A stretch of 64,000 nt of DNA, taken from Arion vulgaris. Its lineage: Eukaryota; Mollusca; Gastropoda; Stylommatophora; Arionidae. The notes beneath the pieces are model-generated. The model saw only the letters and a list, made by a program, of their open reading frames with translations. It was not told where the DNA came from and searched no databases. The stretch lies in NCBI GenBank assembly GCA_020796225.1, contig CM036758.1, positions 68,027,274 through 68,091,273 of the forward strand, read 5' to 3'. The stretch's first letter is position 1; the number at the start of each line of letters is the position of its first letter. Below, piece after piece: positions 50,830 through 59,579 of this stretch. The translations under genes and the position numbers were made by a program.

Positions 50830-51058
50830 GGCGTGGAAAGAATGCATCCAAACCCCACAGTATACAGAGTATTCTACAATATAACATCTGGAAAGAAGGC
50901 GAGAGGAAGACCACGAAAAAGATGGTTAGATGACGTAACATAATCCTGTCAAAAGCAAATATAACTATCACTCAAACCACTCGAACAGGGTAATACAAAA
51001 ATTGAAAACCACAACGCTGGGCAACAACCCGGTAGCAGTATTTCAACAAAAGAAGAAG
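50830..51058 (+). mobile_element. LINE-e C-terminal fragment
   Basis: CCACAGTATACAGAGTATTC, GGAAAGAAGGCGAGAGGAAG, ACCACGAAAAAGATGGTTAG (R-P-R-K-R-W-L-D), GAAAACCACAACGCTGGGCA, ACAACCCGGTAGCAG and a GAAGAAGAT tail. Same end as 27670 on the opposite strand. Confidence 0.88.
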
Positions 51059-51059
51059 A

Positions 51060-51596
51060 TAAAGTAGACGACGCATTCCATCGTAATATTCACTCCACTT
51101 TCTTGCACTTATTTTCATCTTATCAACTAGAATTCCATATTCCTTTTTACAAGTGGGCTTTCCTTACATGTAACCGTGTGTAATGTCCACTCACGGGACC
51201 GGATATCTATTTTTGCTCACACATCTTGGAAAATCGTCTATTCAATATTGCAATCCATGCAAGATTTTGTAAAATTTAACAGAAATTATCATTTTCCTAG
51301 TTTACTATTATCTTGATATATTTTTTTGCTTCAATCTGTGTTTATTGTTTTCTTTCCTGCTTGCTTCCTCCTTCCAGTGATGCCGCATCAGTTCTTCGAT
51401 AAATGCATTCCTAACCAGGTTCTGAAGAATCTGGGGGTCAACGTAGCCTTTACATGTTTTCTTAATATTTCTGAATATAAAAAAAATATAAAGAGATCTG
51501 TTAAAAGCGATCTAAAATGTGAAATGATGAAGAATTTGAATTTTGGCTGAAAAGGAAAAGAGCAAATATTAATAGATTACTTAGATGCACAATATT
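51060..51596. other. Unassigned stretch
   Basis: A+T-rich. The 74-codon frame at 51326-51550 is not recognised. Confidence 0.4.
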
Positions 51597-51735
51597 CAAT
51601 AGCTTGTCCTGAGCAGAGTTTTGTTACCTTAACGAAAGAGGACACACTCTCTTTCTCTCTCTCTCTCATGGAGCCCATGTTTATCTGCCGCTGCTGGCAT
51701 GTCGAGATCATCCACTGCATCCTAAATCCACATTC
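51597..51735 (-). mobile_element. LINE-h terminal fragment
   Basis: ATAGCTTGTCCTGAGCAGAG (antisense S-G-Q-A-I) and CGCTGCTGGCATGTCGAGAT, with a CT run between. It parallels 5395 and 16555. Confidence 0.6.
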
Positions 51736-51744
51736 TATATCATA

Positions 51745-51890
51745 GGTTCCCAAAGTGGGCGGTCTGGGGGTCGCTAGTGGGCGCTGAAATCTTCGGGGGG
51801 CTATAGTGGGTTCAGAAGCATTTGGAGGTTGTTCAGTCGATTAGGGGCCGATGGCTCCTTAAAGAAGAAATTAATAATATTAATTTTAAA
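51745..51890 (+). mobile_element. hAT end fragment
   Basis: TAGGTTCCCAAAGTGGGCGG and GGTCTGGGGGTCGCTAGTGG resemble hAT termini (compare CAGCGGTTCCCAAA at 36016). The opposite end was not found, so this is a partial element. Confidence 0.5.
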
Positions 51891-52010
51891 ATAAATTATT
51901 TTCATGATTTTGCGAGTGAAAAATCATTTAAAATTTGAATTCTACATTTTAATTAATCTTATGTCCGTCTTACACGATAAATGTTTTCATCAATTTTCTA
52001 TTTCATGCAT

Positions 52011-52085
52011 ATAATCATATGAACAAATTGACCATGTATTTCATGCATATAATCATATGAACAAATTGACCATGTATGACATTAA
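52011..52085. repeat. 38-bp direct duplication
   Basis: TTTCATGCATATAATCATAT followed by GAACAAATTGACCATGTA appears twice in tandem. Confidence 0.92.
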
Positions 52086-52492
52086 ATATATATCAATTTT
52101 CTATGCCAGAGAGAAAACAGAGCATGTAAATATGTGGGCGAGGGGGAGTGGACGTTGGCAAACTGTTGTAATGGGGAAGAAGCGTAACCAAGTTTATGTT
52201 GTGCAAAGTAGGTGGTTGGCTGAAAAAAGTTTCAGGGACCTATTTTCTATATGGTCTTCCTCTTTTCCTTGATTTCGTCATACTTCAAGCCACAATTGTC
52301 ATTTCAGGGACTTTGTGTCTTTTTTATGTCCAAAATTCTTCAATTTTCTCGTCATATGTTTGTATCATCAGCCAGTTTTCTTGTTTTCTTTCTGCTTGAG
52401 TTTCTTCTGGATGTATCTATTACTTCTCTTCTTAGTGCACAGTATACGGACAACTTATCTGTACCTCTCATATTCAAAAGAAAATGTTAATT

Positions 52493-52724
52493 GCATATCC
52501 TTTACAGGACTTTGCGAATCAACCCCAGCTTTTAACGCTGTTTGTGATTTTCTAGGCAGTCTTACGTTCAGTAATTTGCCATTGATTTCTGAACGGGTGG
52601 TGCCATCGTCATTTTGTAAAAATCCACGCGAAACAATTGGCAACCAAACAGTCCGTAGCGTGATTCGAACTCAGAACGTATGGGTTAATAGACCCAGTCA
52701 CTATCCCCTAAGCCACAGACGCCA
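52493..52724 (-). mobile_element. SINE-E retroposon
   Basis: The minus strand starts GGCGTCTGTGGCTTAGGGGA (A-box region TGGCTTAGGGG) with AGTTCGAATCACGC (B box). The body is CCAATTGTTTCGCGTGGATT, CAATGGCAAATTACTGAACG, CCTGTAAAGGATATGC. Confidence 0.88.
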
Positions 52725-52811
52725 CCTCATATTCAAAAGTACATATAAAACTGGTCAAGTGTCTTATTAAATGTCAATGTCACTAAACATTTCTACTTGA
52801 AATTTGCGTGG

Positions 52812-52980
52812 GTCTTTACGGCGGTGTGGTCAAGACGTTTGCCTGGTAATGAAGATGCTCTTAGTTCTATGATCTCTGTTGTCCTATCAGTCGCATTCTA
52901 TACCATTTTAGTTGTTGAAGTTTTTGCAATGCTAAGTCGGATCTTCTTCTGATTTCGTTCATTCTATGTAGATATTACTT
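52812..52980. other. tRNA-like head fused to LINE-like text
   Basis: TGTGGTCAAGACGTTTGCCT contains A-box-like TGGTCAAGACG, but the B box is missing and antisense LINE-like text (GATCTTCTTCTGATTTCGTT) follows. A truncated SINE is likely; not assigned. Confidence 0.4.
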
Positions 52981-53049
52981 GAAATAATTTGAATTAATGA
53001 TCATCATAACGAAAGCCAAACGTCTTTCCAGCTTTGTCATATAGCGTAA

Positions 53050-53610
53050 CACAGAGCCAGTACTCGCATATGGAAACCAATCATGGAGAATAAATTAATT
53101 ACAGCAACATATCTAGTTGATACAAAGATGTAGTTTTACAGTAGTATACTAAGAATATTTACTAAGAACATGCATATTCCCAGTGGCAACGTATGGGTGT
53201 GAAGCATGGACATTTAATAAAGCAGTGGAAAAACATATATGTGCTTTTGAATATAAGTGTTACAGAAGAGTCCTTCACATATCATGGACAGAGAAGAGAA
53301 CAAATAGATCTATCCAGAAAGAACTCAAAATCAAAGAAAACTGGCTGATGCTACAAATAAGAAAGAGAAAATTTGAGATATTTTGGACATATAAAAGACA
53401 TGAAGGGCTGGAGAAGACCATCATGGAAAGAGGCATACCGGCAAAGAGAAGAAGAGGAAGACCACGGAGAAGATGGATTCAGGATGTAACTGATGGTTTG
53501 AACATGACGGCTGCAGAGGCAGGACATCTGGCATATGAGAAAGAGAAATTACGAAGGACTTTTGGGGTGGCAAATTTCTGCTCAGGACCAGCTATGTGAT
53601 GATGATGCTA
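53050..53610 (+). mobile_element. LINE-h 3' fragment, long frame
   Basis: A 138-codon plus-strand frame (53183-53599): A-T-Y-G-C-E-A-W-T-F-N-K-A-V-E-K, C-Y-R-R-V-L-H-I-S-W-T-E-K-R-T-N, L-M-L-Q-I-R-K-R-K, G-L-E-K-T-I-M-E-R-G-I-P-A-K, R-R-G-R-P-R-R-R-W-I-Q-D-V-T-D-G-L-N-M-T-A-A-E-A, stop at T-G-A-TGATGATG. It is the best LINE-h copy here, 5'-truncated within the post-RT domain. Confidence 0.94.
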
Positions 53611-53744
53611 AGAATTCCATGGATTGCTAAAATGACTAATGTTGATGTGCTGAAAGAGTTCTGATCATCAGTTCTGAGAACAATCTGAGTTCTTGTAAAC
53701 ATGTGGAAAACTAAAAGTATTGTTTGATAAATTTAATTATTTTT

Positions 53745-53937
53745 TTTCGATCAAGAAGCTTTTCAGCTCTTCGGCTCGGTACCATGGACAGCGTAACTCT
53801 TCGGTTCGGTGCCACGAACACCGTAAATCTGGAGAACCTGTGGCTGTTCTGCCAGGCCGCGGAATTGAACCCGCACTCACAGAGGACCTGTCACCCGCCG
53901 TCCAACGCGCTACGATCACGCTGGGCAGGCGGGCACA
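53745..53937 (-). mobile_element. SINE-C retroposon
   Basis: The minus strand reads GCCCGCCTGCCCAGCGTGAT, GTAGCGCGTTGGACGGCGGG, GGTTCAATTCCGCGGCCTGG (perfect B box), ACGGTGTTCGTGGCACCGAA, CTGAAAAGCTTCTTGATCG and an A-run. It is the least decayed SINE-C head in the window. Confidence 0.92.
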
Positions 53938-54103
53938 TAAATATAATGTATACGTTATGTATTCGCACTTACATCTAATGTAACAGTATGGAGCGGAAAG
54001 TTTCATAATGACAGTAATAAAGTTAGTTACCTTTGTGATGCAGAATTATGATGCTCGTCTTTTCTTCAAAGATACTCGGTTCGTTCTTTTTTCTTCTTCT
54101 TGT

Positions 54104-54327
54104 GTCGTCACACTGTTACCGGGTTGTTGCCCAGTGTCGTCACACTGCTACCGAGTTGTTGCCCAGTGTCGTCACACTGCTACCGAGTTGTTGCCCAGTG
54201 TCGTCACACTGCTACCGAGTTGTTGCCCAGTGTCGTCACACTGCTACCGAGTTGTTGCTCAGTGTCGTCACACTGCTACCGAGTTGTTGCCCAGTGTCGT
54301 CACACTGCTACCGAGTTGTTGCCCAGT
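54104..54327 (-). repeat. 32-bp LINE-e terminal array, seven units
   Basis: Perfectly spaced 32-bp units start at 54104, 54136, 54168, 54200, 54232, 54264 and 54296. They contain CACACTGCTACCGAGTTGTT and are almost identical, except for the first (GTTACCGGG) and one C-to-T. Single-copy equivalents sit at 27685 and 38446. Confidence 0.97.
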
Positions 54328-54470
54328 GTTGTATTTTTCTGTTTTGACTTGCGCTGTTCTGGAGGCTTGGGTGATTGTTATTTTTGCTCTTTAAAAGGAT
54401 TCTGCTATGCCATCTAACCATCGTTTTCATGATCTTCCTCTCGCCTTCTTTCCTGATGTCGTTACCCGAG
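54104..54470 (-). mobile_element. LINE-e C-terminus with terminal array
   Basis: GCGCTGTTCTGGAGGCTTGG, TGGGTGATTGTTATTTTTGC, ATGCCATCTAACCATCG are antisense LINE-e C-terminus. The terminal segment (antisense C-terminal W-A-T-T-R-stop) is amplified seven-fold at 54104-54327. Confidence 0.92.
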
Positions 54471-54473
54471 TGA

Positions 54474-54575
54474 AATGATCTATGATTGTAGGTGAGATGA
54501 AGTTTCTAGTTCTTTCCGAGACGGACGATGAAACTATACCAAAACTACCTATTTGATATTTACTAGAAATAAAAA
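54474..54575 (+). mobile_element. SINE-D fragment
   Basis: GATTGTAGGTGAGATGAAGT, TCTAGTTCTTTCCGAGACGG and ACGATGAAAC come from the middle of SINE-D. The head was not recognised. Confidence 0.65.
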
Positions 54576-54596
54576 AACATCGCTCATTATAAAGAC

Positions 54597-54768
54597 CAGG
54601 GCGTGCCGTGCTATGATACAGAGAGGTGGCGGTATCAGGCGGCGCCATAAGGGGGCAGCATAAACAGCTAAATAAAATCACAATTGAAGGTTATTTTAAA
54701 GAAAAAAACATTTAAGGGCGACATTTCGAAGACTTGCATCATACTGAAAAATATACTGCACGGCCCTG
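54597..54768. mobile_element. hAT-type MITE
   Basis: The 172-bp element starts CAGGGCGTGCCGTGCTATGA and ends ATACTGCACGGCCCTG, with a perfect 8-bp duplication ATAAAGAC (54589-54596 and 54769-54776). The internal text TCACAATTGAAGGTTATTTT is shared with 23424-23599. Confidence 0.92.
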
Positions 54769-54941
54769 ATAAAGACTGAACATTGTAGAGAATAAAAAAG
54801 GAAATATATATTTTATTTTAACAAACTTATGTTGTAGACATATAGCAGTGAAATTTAAATTGAAAAAAAACCTGCGACAGCAGAGCTATTAGTGCACTTG
54901 TTTCTTGAAGAATCGTGGTTCCAGGATCAAATAAACCTATC

Positions 54942-55205
54942 CGGCACTGTGTTGCCGTGGCCGGCAAGGAAAGCAAATAAAAGTAACACTGCGACCTACA
55001 AAGCATGTCGTAAGAGGCGACTGAGGTAGAGGCTTTGGAAGCTACCTGGTCAATAAAAAGCGTCGCAGAAATTGGATGTTCAGAACTGCTTGTAGACGCA
55101 TAACTGACACAACGTACAATCATCCTTAGGCTCAGATCACATACAAATCACAAAAAGAGGTTTAACAAGTTATCCATGTGAATCATTCGAAGAAAAAGAA
55201 GAAAT
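54942..55205 (+). mobile_element. RetA1 retroposon
   Basis: GGCACTGTGTTGCCGTGGCC, AGCATGTCGTAAGAGGCGAC, GAAGCTACCTGGTCAATAAA, GCTTGTAGACGCATAACTGA, CCATGTGAATCATTCGAAGA with an AAAAAGAAGAA tail. Confidence 0.92.
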
Positions 55206-55299
55206 CCTCTTATCTATAAATAATAAGAGTAATTATGGAATAGCGAAAGAATAGCTAGACAGATATAAAACAGAAAGTCTATGTGGAATGGAAATTCAA

Positions 55300-55715
55300 T
55301 GTTTACTTCTAGCTCCAAAGGTAATCGATTCATTACCCGCACTTTTTTCGGGATATTTTCTCAGATATACCTGATCTCATTGTAGGTGAAATCGAGTTAC
55401 GAGTCCTACTGGAGATCAATGATCAAAGTAAGCCCTGCGTTGAAATTGGACATGTAAAGGAATCCGTGGCAGTTGATAAACGACCAGAGTAAGCTGCAAA
55501 ACCACAGCCCGGGGAAAAATGTATTTAAATAAAAAATTAAAATTAAATTAATTTCGAATTACTAGCTTCTAAATTACATCGTGGACCTTTACCGGTGCTG
55601 TGGAGCTTGATCAATGCCGCTGAGATTTCACCGTGTAAGAAAGACGCCAGAGCACACATGGCTGTTCACCGAATTGGCAATGATGGTTGTCCTTCAATCA
55701 TTCAATCAATCAAGT
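55300..55715 (+). mobile_element. SINE-D, diverged near full length
   Basis: TCTAGCTCCAAAGGTAATCG, TCTCATTGTAGGTGAAATCG, GTCCTACTGGAGATCAATGA, CATCGTGGACCTTTACCGGT, ATGCCGCTGAGATTTCACCG, CCGAATTGGCAATGATGG, tail TCAATCATTCAATCAATC. Confidence 0.82.
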
Positions 55716-55751
55716 CAGTGAGACTTTTTTGGACCATAACGGTTATTAGAT

Positions 55752-56258
55752 AGGTAGACCACGTGCTGGGGAATGCTAACCCGAAACAAATGCTTGCAGA
55801 AAACGGAAGCACACGGTCGTAAGACGCATAACATGGTGCAACGACCCCTCACAATGAGGAATGGGATAACGGATTTTACGGTCGCCAATCTGACTCGGAG
55901 ATTTAGCCACGCAGTAAGAATGTCAGACCTACTATCACGAGGGTGGCCAAAATCTACTGCGGGAAGAGGTTAGCACAAACGGGGAAACAGAAATCATAGG
56001 AATTATATCCTAGAGAACTGCCCCCAGTATGCAGAATTAAGAAGAAAGAGGTGGCCCACTTACACTAGTGTCAAAGACAAACTGTATGGCGTAGCTGATA
56101 ATCTGAGGCAGACGGCTGCCTTTATTAGAGAATCCGAAATCCCAATCTAGTGAGAACGCAGAAGACAAACTGTATGGCGTGGCTGATAATCTGAGGCAGA
56201 TGGCTGTCTTTATTAAAGAACCCGAAATCCCAATCTAGCGAGAACGCAGAAGAAGAAC
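55752..56258 (+). mobile_element. RetA5 retroposon, 5'-truncated, with ORF
   Basis: It begins inside the body (AATGCTAACCCGAAACAAAT region at 55777). A plus-strand frame starting M-L-T-R-N-K-C-L-Q-K-T (55773) continues V-A-N-L-T-R-R-F-S-H-A-V-R-M-S-D-L-L, meets one TAG at 55971, then stays in frame through N-C-P-Q-Y-A-E-L-R-R-K-R-W and D-N-L-R-Q-T-A-A-F-I-R-E-S-E-I-P-I to a TAG at 56150-56152. In the other copy that inner TAG codon reads CGG. The 88-bp end is duplicated (56076-56163, 56164-56251), and the tail is GCAGAAGAAGAAC. The protein is not recognised. Confidence 0.85.
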
Positions 56259-56574
56259 AGCCGCAGTAGGATAACAGAGAAGCTCTAATACGTATAGATC
56301 GCAGGTGCAACTTTCGACACCATCAGCCATTATGTGTCTCAGATAAAAACAAATATAGGCCTAACATACCATTCCAGGATATCTTATTGTTCAACAATTG
56401 TTTATTAACTTTACTTTTACAATTAAAATGAGAACAATACACACTAGTTAACTCATTCTGTACAAGCTACCAGATGGTGTGACGAGATTGCCTACAAGCA
56501 TAACCCAACTGCCACACACTCTGCCAAGCATTGCTTCATGTAATATTTGCGCTAAATTTATATCAAAGCATTCT
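56259..56574. other. Unassigned stretch
   Basis: No element recognised. Confidence 0.4.
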
Positions 56575-56820
56575 GGTCTAATTTGTCGTTACTGTCGTTA
56601 CTGTCTGTAATACCACATGTTAGGGCTGTGTAGGACAGGGGATACATGAGCCTGAGGAAGTAAATGTCCACATGGTTAGTGCAGTCACCACGAAACAATT
56701 CTGATAACGATTTTTCTTTAATGCCCCCGACAGAAATAAATTCTTGGCCTTACCGTGAATTGATCACGAATCTCCCGCATGGGAGGCGCGCTCTATTCCA
56801 TTCGACCAGACGCTCCTCCT
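56575..56820 (-). mobile_element. SINE-G retroposon
   Basis: The minus strand reads GGAGCGTCTGGTCGAATGGA (A box TGGTCGAATGG), TCCCATGCGGGAGATTCGTG, ATCAATTCACGG (weak B box), GCATTAAAGAAAAATCGTTA, GACTGCACTAACCATGTGGA, CCCTGTCCTACACAGCCC. It matches 11636-11850. Confidence 0.88.
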
Positions 56821-57371
56821 GGGCGTTTCAATTTGTATCTACAAGAAAACTATCTATTTAAACTTCTTGGTTCCATCTCGAGGTTGGTACAAATTTGTAA
56901 ATTTTGATGTTATTTTCAAGATCAAAAATGTTAAAAAAAAATTATTCGGCCACATCGTATTTTGTTTCAATTCGGTTGTCTATGTTTTAAATTTCCATAC
57001 ACGAAGAATCAACTTTTGTTTTCAGTCAGTGTTTGACATAACGTCGTGTGAGCGGACACATCCCAGGGAGATTTGATATACAAACGATATGCTGATTAAA
57101 TTGTACGATACCAGAAACGAATGGAAAAACGTGGTCAAGAATTGAATAGTTGCAAAAACCACTATAAGTCTAAATATATTTGCATCTTTCTACGTTTGTA
57201 TTTTAGTTCTGATAGTCAGAATTTGAATTTGTTTAGCGATTTCACTGATCATTGCAAGAACGTAAGTGTGTATTTGAAATGTTCATGCTATAATCGATGT
57301 AACTGTTGTCTTCTCTCCTTCCTTCTCTCCGTCCTTCGATGTTTGAAATGTTATCTGTTTATTTAATTGTA
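56821..57371. other. Unassigned A+T-rich stretch
   Basis: Short open frames only, the largest being 81 codons (57121-57366), Cys- and Leu-rich, not recognised. Confidence 0.4.
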
Positions 57372-57640
57372 TCTTCTCCTTCTTCTCTTCCACCACTTTA
57401 TAGAAGGGGGACCTAGCGATCTTGTGTGTGCTTGTTTTAAGGCACTTTGTAAGCTGATATTCATTTTCGTAATGCTGTTTTTAATGCCGTCGCTTCATCT
57501 TTTGTGTGGTCTTCCTCTTGCTTTGTGCTCATTATACTTTTACCTCCTGGTAGGATATACCAGGGCATTCTTGTCAAGTGTCCAAACCATTTAATATGTT
57601 GTTCTTTTATGAATTGCATGAACTGGTTTCAATTATATAT
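57372..57640 (-). mobile_element. LINE-a 3' fragment
   Basis: CTTCTCTTCCACCACTTTAT, TTTTAAGGCACTTTGTAAGC, TTTTTAATGCCGTCGCTTCA, CATTCTTGTCAAGTGTCCAA, GTTCTTTTATGAATTGCATG parallel 40440-40705. It is broken near 57630. Confidence 0.9.
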
Positions 57641-57714
57641 CTTGTCTACGCTTCACTATCTTTTGTAGTTCACGAAGATTTCCGTGTGGTTTTATTTATA
57701 GTTATTGAAACATT

Positions 57715-57969
57715 CGCCCGTGTATTGCCGAAGCTCGATAAGGGAGCAAAGAAGAGGAACCACTGCGACCTACAAGGCATGTCGTAAAGGCGACTGATGT
57801 AGGACCTAGAGAAGCTACCCTAGTAAATAAAAAGCATCGAAGAAATCGGATGTGCTGGTCTATTTGTAGGCGCATAACTGGCACAATCGCTCTTAGGCTC
57901 AGATCAAATATAAATCACACAGAGTGGTTAACAAGTGGTCGATATGGAGAGTTCGAAGAACAAAAAGAT
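57715..57969 (+). mobile_element. RetA1 retroposon
   Basis: CGCCCGTGTATTGCCGAAGC, CACTGCGACCTACAAGGCAT, GTCGTAAAGGCGACTGATGT, AGCTACCCTAGTAAATAAAA, ATTTGTAGGCGCATAACTGG, GATATGGAGAGTTCGAAGAA. A short internal deletion (GTACA missing before CAATCGCTC). Confidence 0.94.
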
Positions 57970-58035
57970 TTCTGATGATACACAAACGGCACATATAGTA
58001 TCATCCTCTACTAATAAGACTTCGTTTTTTTTTTA

Positions 58036-58298
58036 TACAGGGTGTTCAAGATAATTGCAGTCCCATTGACAAATCGAAAGTTGCCAGATAACCTATCGCG
58101 TTGTGTTTATGTACCTATTTAAACCGGTTCTGACTAGCTCGTCCTACGTCACATTTGTTCATCGCCCCTTCCCGCACTACAAATTACACACCGTCGAACA
58201 ATCTTGACCCACACTACGTCATAACTGAACTTCCATTTCCATACATATATGCCAGATTAGCTCCATTCATGGGCTGCAATTATCTTGAACACCCTGTA
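58036..58298. mobile_element. Tc1/mariner-type MITE
   Basis: Perfect 25-bp inverted repeats, 58036-58060 (TACAGGGTGTTCAAGATAAT...) and 58274-58298, are flanked by TA (58034-58035, 58299-58300). The 263-bp length, TA target and CAGGGTGTTCAA terminus fit nonautonomous Tc1/mariner elements. No coding content. Confidence 0.92.
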
Positions 58299-58532
58299 TA
58301 TTACTACTGTTTATTTTAGTCTTATGTGAGTTTAGCAGATAGTTGAAATACAGTACTAACTACGGTGATGTGTATATACATCAACAGTAGTACATTACAT
58401 GTACAGTACTTACTTACTACGTATTCCTCTCTGTCCCTTGTGGAGCGTTGAGCATCAAAAGTTGCCCTTCTCTTTTTCTGGTCTTTGATCGTTCTTTACG
58501 GCTTTTCTAGATGAAAAATGAAAATTGTTGCT

Positions 58533-58765
58533 GACCTTTACAGGACGTAGCGATCAGCCACAGTAAACGGATCGTGATTTTTCTAGGCACCAATTATACG
58601 TTCAGTAGTGTGCCATTGCTTTCTGAACGGTAAGATCTATTTTTACATTTTGTAAAAATCCCACGGAAACGAATTTGCTTCCAGACTGCGTGCCGCGAAA
58701 CTTGAACCAGGTACGCTCGGGTTGTGAATCTAGCTCACTACCGTTTAAGCTACAGACGCCCACTT
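58533..58765 (-). mobile_element. SINE-E retroposon
   Basis: The minus strand starts GGCGTCTGTAGCTTAAACGG (A box TAGCTTAAACG), CTGGTTCAAGTTTCGCGGC (B box), CTGGAAGCAAATTCGTTTCC, CAATGGCACACTACTGAACG, CCTGTAAAGGTCAGCAACAA. Cleanest SINE-E head in the window. Confidence 0.93.
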
Positions 58766-58797
58766 TGCATAATTTATGTCCTCAAGAAGTTAGAAGT

Positions 58798-59050
58798 TAT
58801 CAGTTATCAGTTATCAGTTATCAGTAATATGAGGACTATCGTTATAACGTTATGAACACATTCATATTCATTCGGTGCTCCGATCTCCGTCTCAATAAAT
58901 CCAGCAGCGTCCAGCGGCCCAACATGCCTATTTGATGTTGATTAATCAATATCTTTGCATATTTAGTATGTTGTTCTTGTTGGGCGGCACCAATGTTCTC
59001 AAGAAAACTGCTTACAGGTCTGTTTAAGACATCCACTTTTCTGTTACTCG
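58798..59050 (-). mobile_element. LINE-g1 3' fragment with heptamer tail
   Basis: The minus strand reads N-I-G-A-A-Q-Q-E-Q-H-T-K-Y-A-K-I-L-I-N-Q-H, L-D-L-L-R-R-R-S-E-H. The 3' end is ACTGATAACTGATAACTGAT, four or more TGATAAC heptamers (58798-58832). It is the clearest case of the LINE-g1 tail. Confidence 0.92.
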
Positions 59051-59214
59051 TTTCCGGATGCCACAAAGGTGCATATCTATTGAAACATGGGCAATGAAAA
59101 AGCAGACAGAGAGAACTAAATCTTGCACAATGTGTACAGAAATAAGAATAAGATAAGTATCATGAAAAGATAAGAACAATGAAAAGTTCTCCAAGAACTT
59201 AGTTTAGTTAGTTT

Positions 59215-59350
59215 GTTCCTTTCGTGCCAAAGGCGGCACATAAGGCAGAGGTTTTAGATCTCCATGTAATGTGGTTCGTTGCTAGCAGTTGGAGTTCTCG
59301 TATAGTTTTACATCCCAGTAGTTTACTTTCTTGTAGGATTGTTCTTCGAA
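59215..59350 (-). mobile_element. LINE-k C-terminal fragment
   Basis: Antisense GAGGTTTTAGATCTCCATGT, TTGCTAGCAGTTGGAGTTCT, TTTTACATCCCAGTAGTTTA, the LINE-k W-R-S-K-T, L-Q-L-L-A and L-G-C-K-T segments. Ends with GGTCTTAGGTCTTCCCC (G-R-P-K-T). Confidence 0.85.
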
Positions 59351-59579
59351 GAGCGGTCTTAGGTCTTCCCCTAGTCTAAGAGCTATGAGGGACAAAAAAA
59401 GAACTGAGCAATGAGATGAAAGCTATACAATTGAAATAATTTAGTCAAGTTAAGAGACACACCACACTCTTGAAAATCATATTAGAAGTGAAGTTAGAAG
59501 ACAGTAGAGAAAAGGGCAGATAAAGATACAATTTGAAGGAGAACATCAGAAAATGAACAGCAAAATGTCTGATAGAGTG

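Noticed and set aside
54048..54417. Overlapping C-R-H-T-A-T-E-L-L-P ORFs in three frames
   Set aside because: Artefact of a 32-bp tandem array, which shifts frame each unit and so opens all frames alike.
58798..58832. Telomere-like repeat (TGATAAC)n
   Set aside because: It is short and sits exactly at the LINE-g1 3' end; a telomeric array would be longer and unlinked to the LINE.
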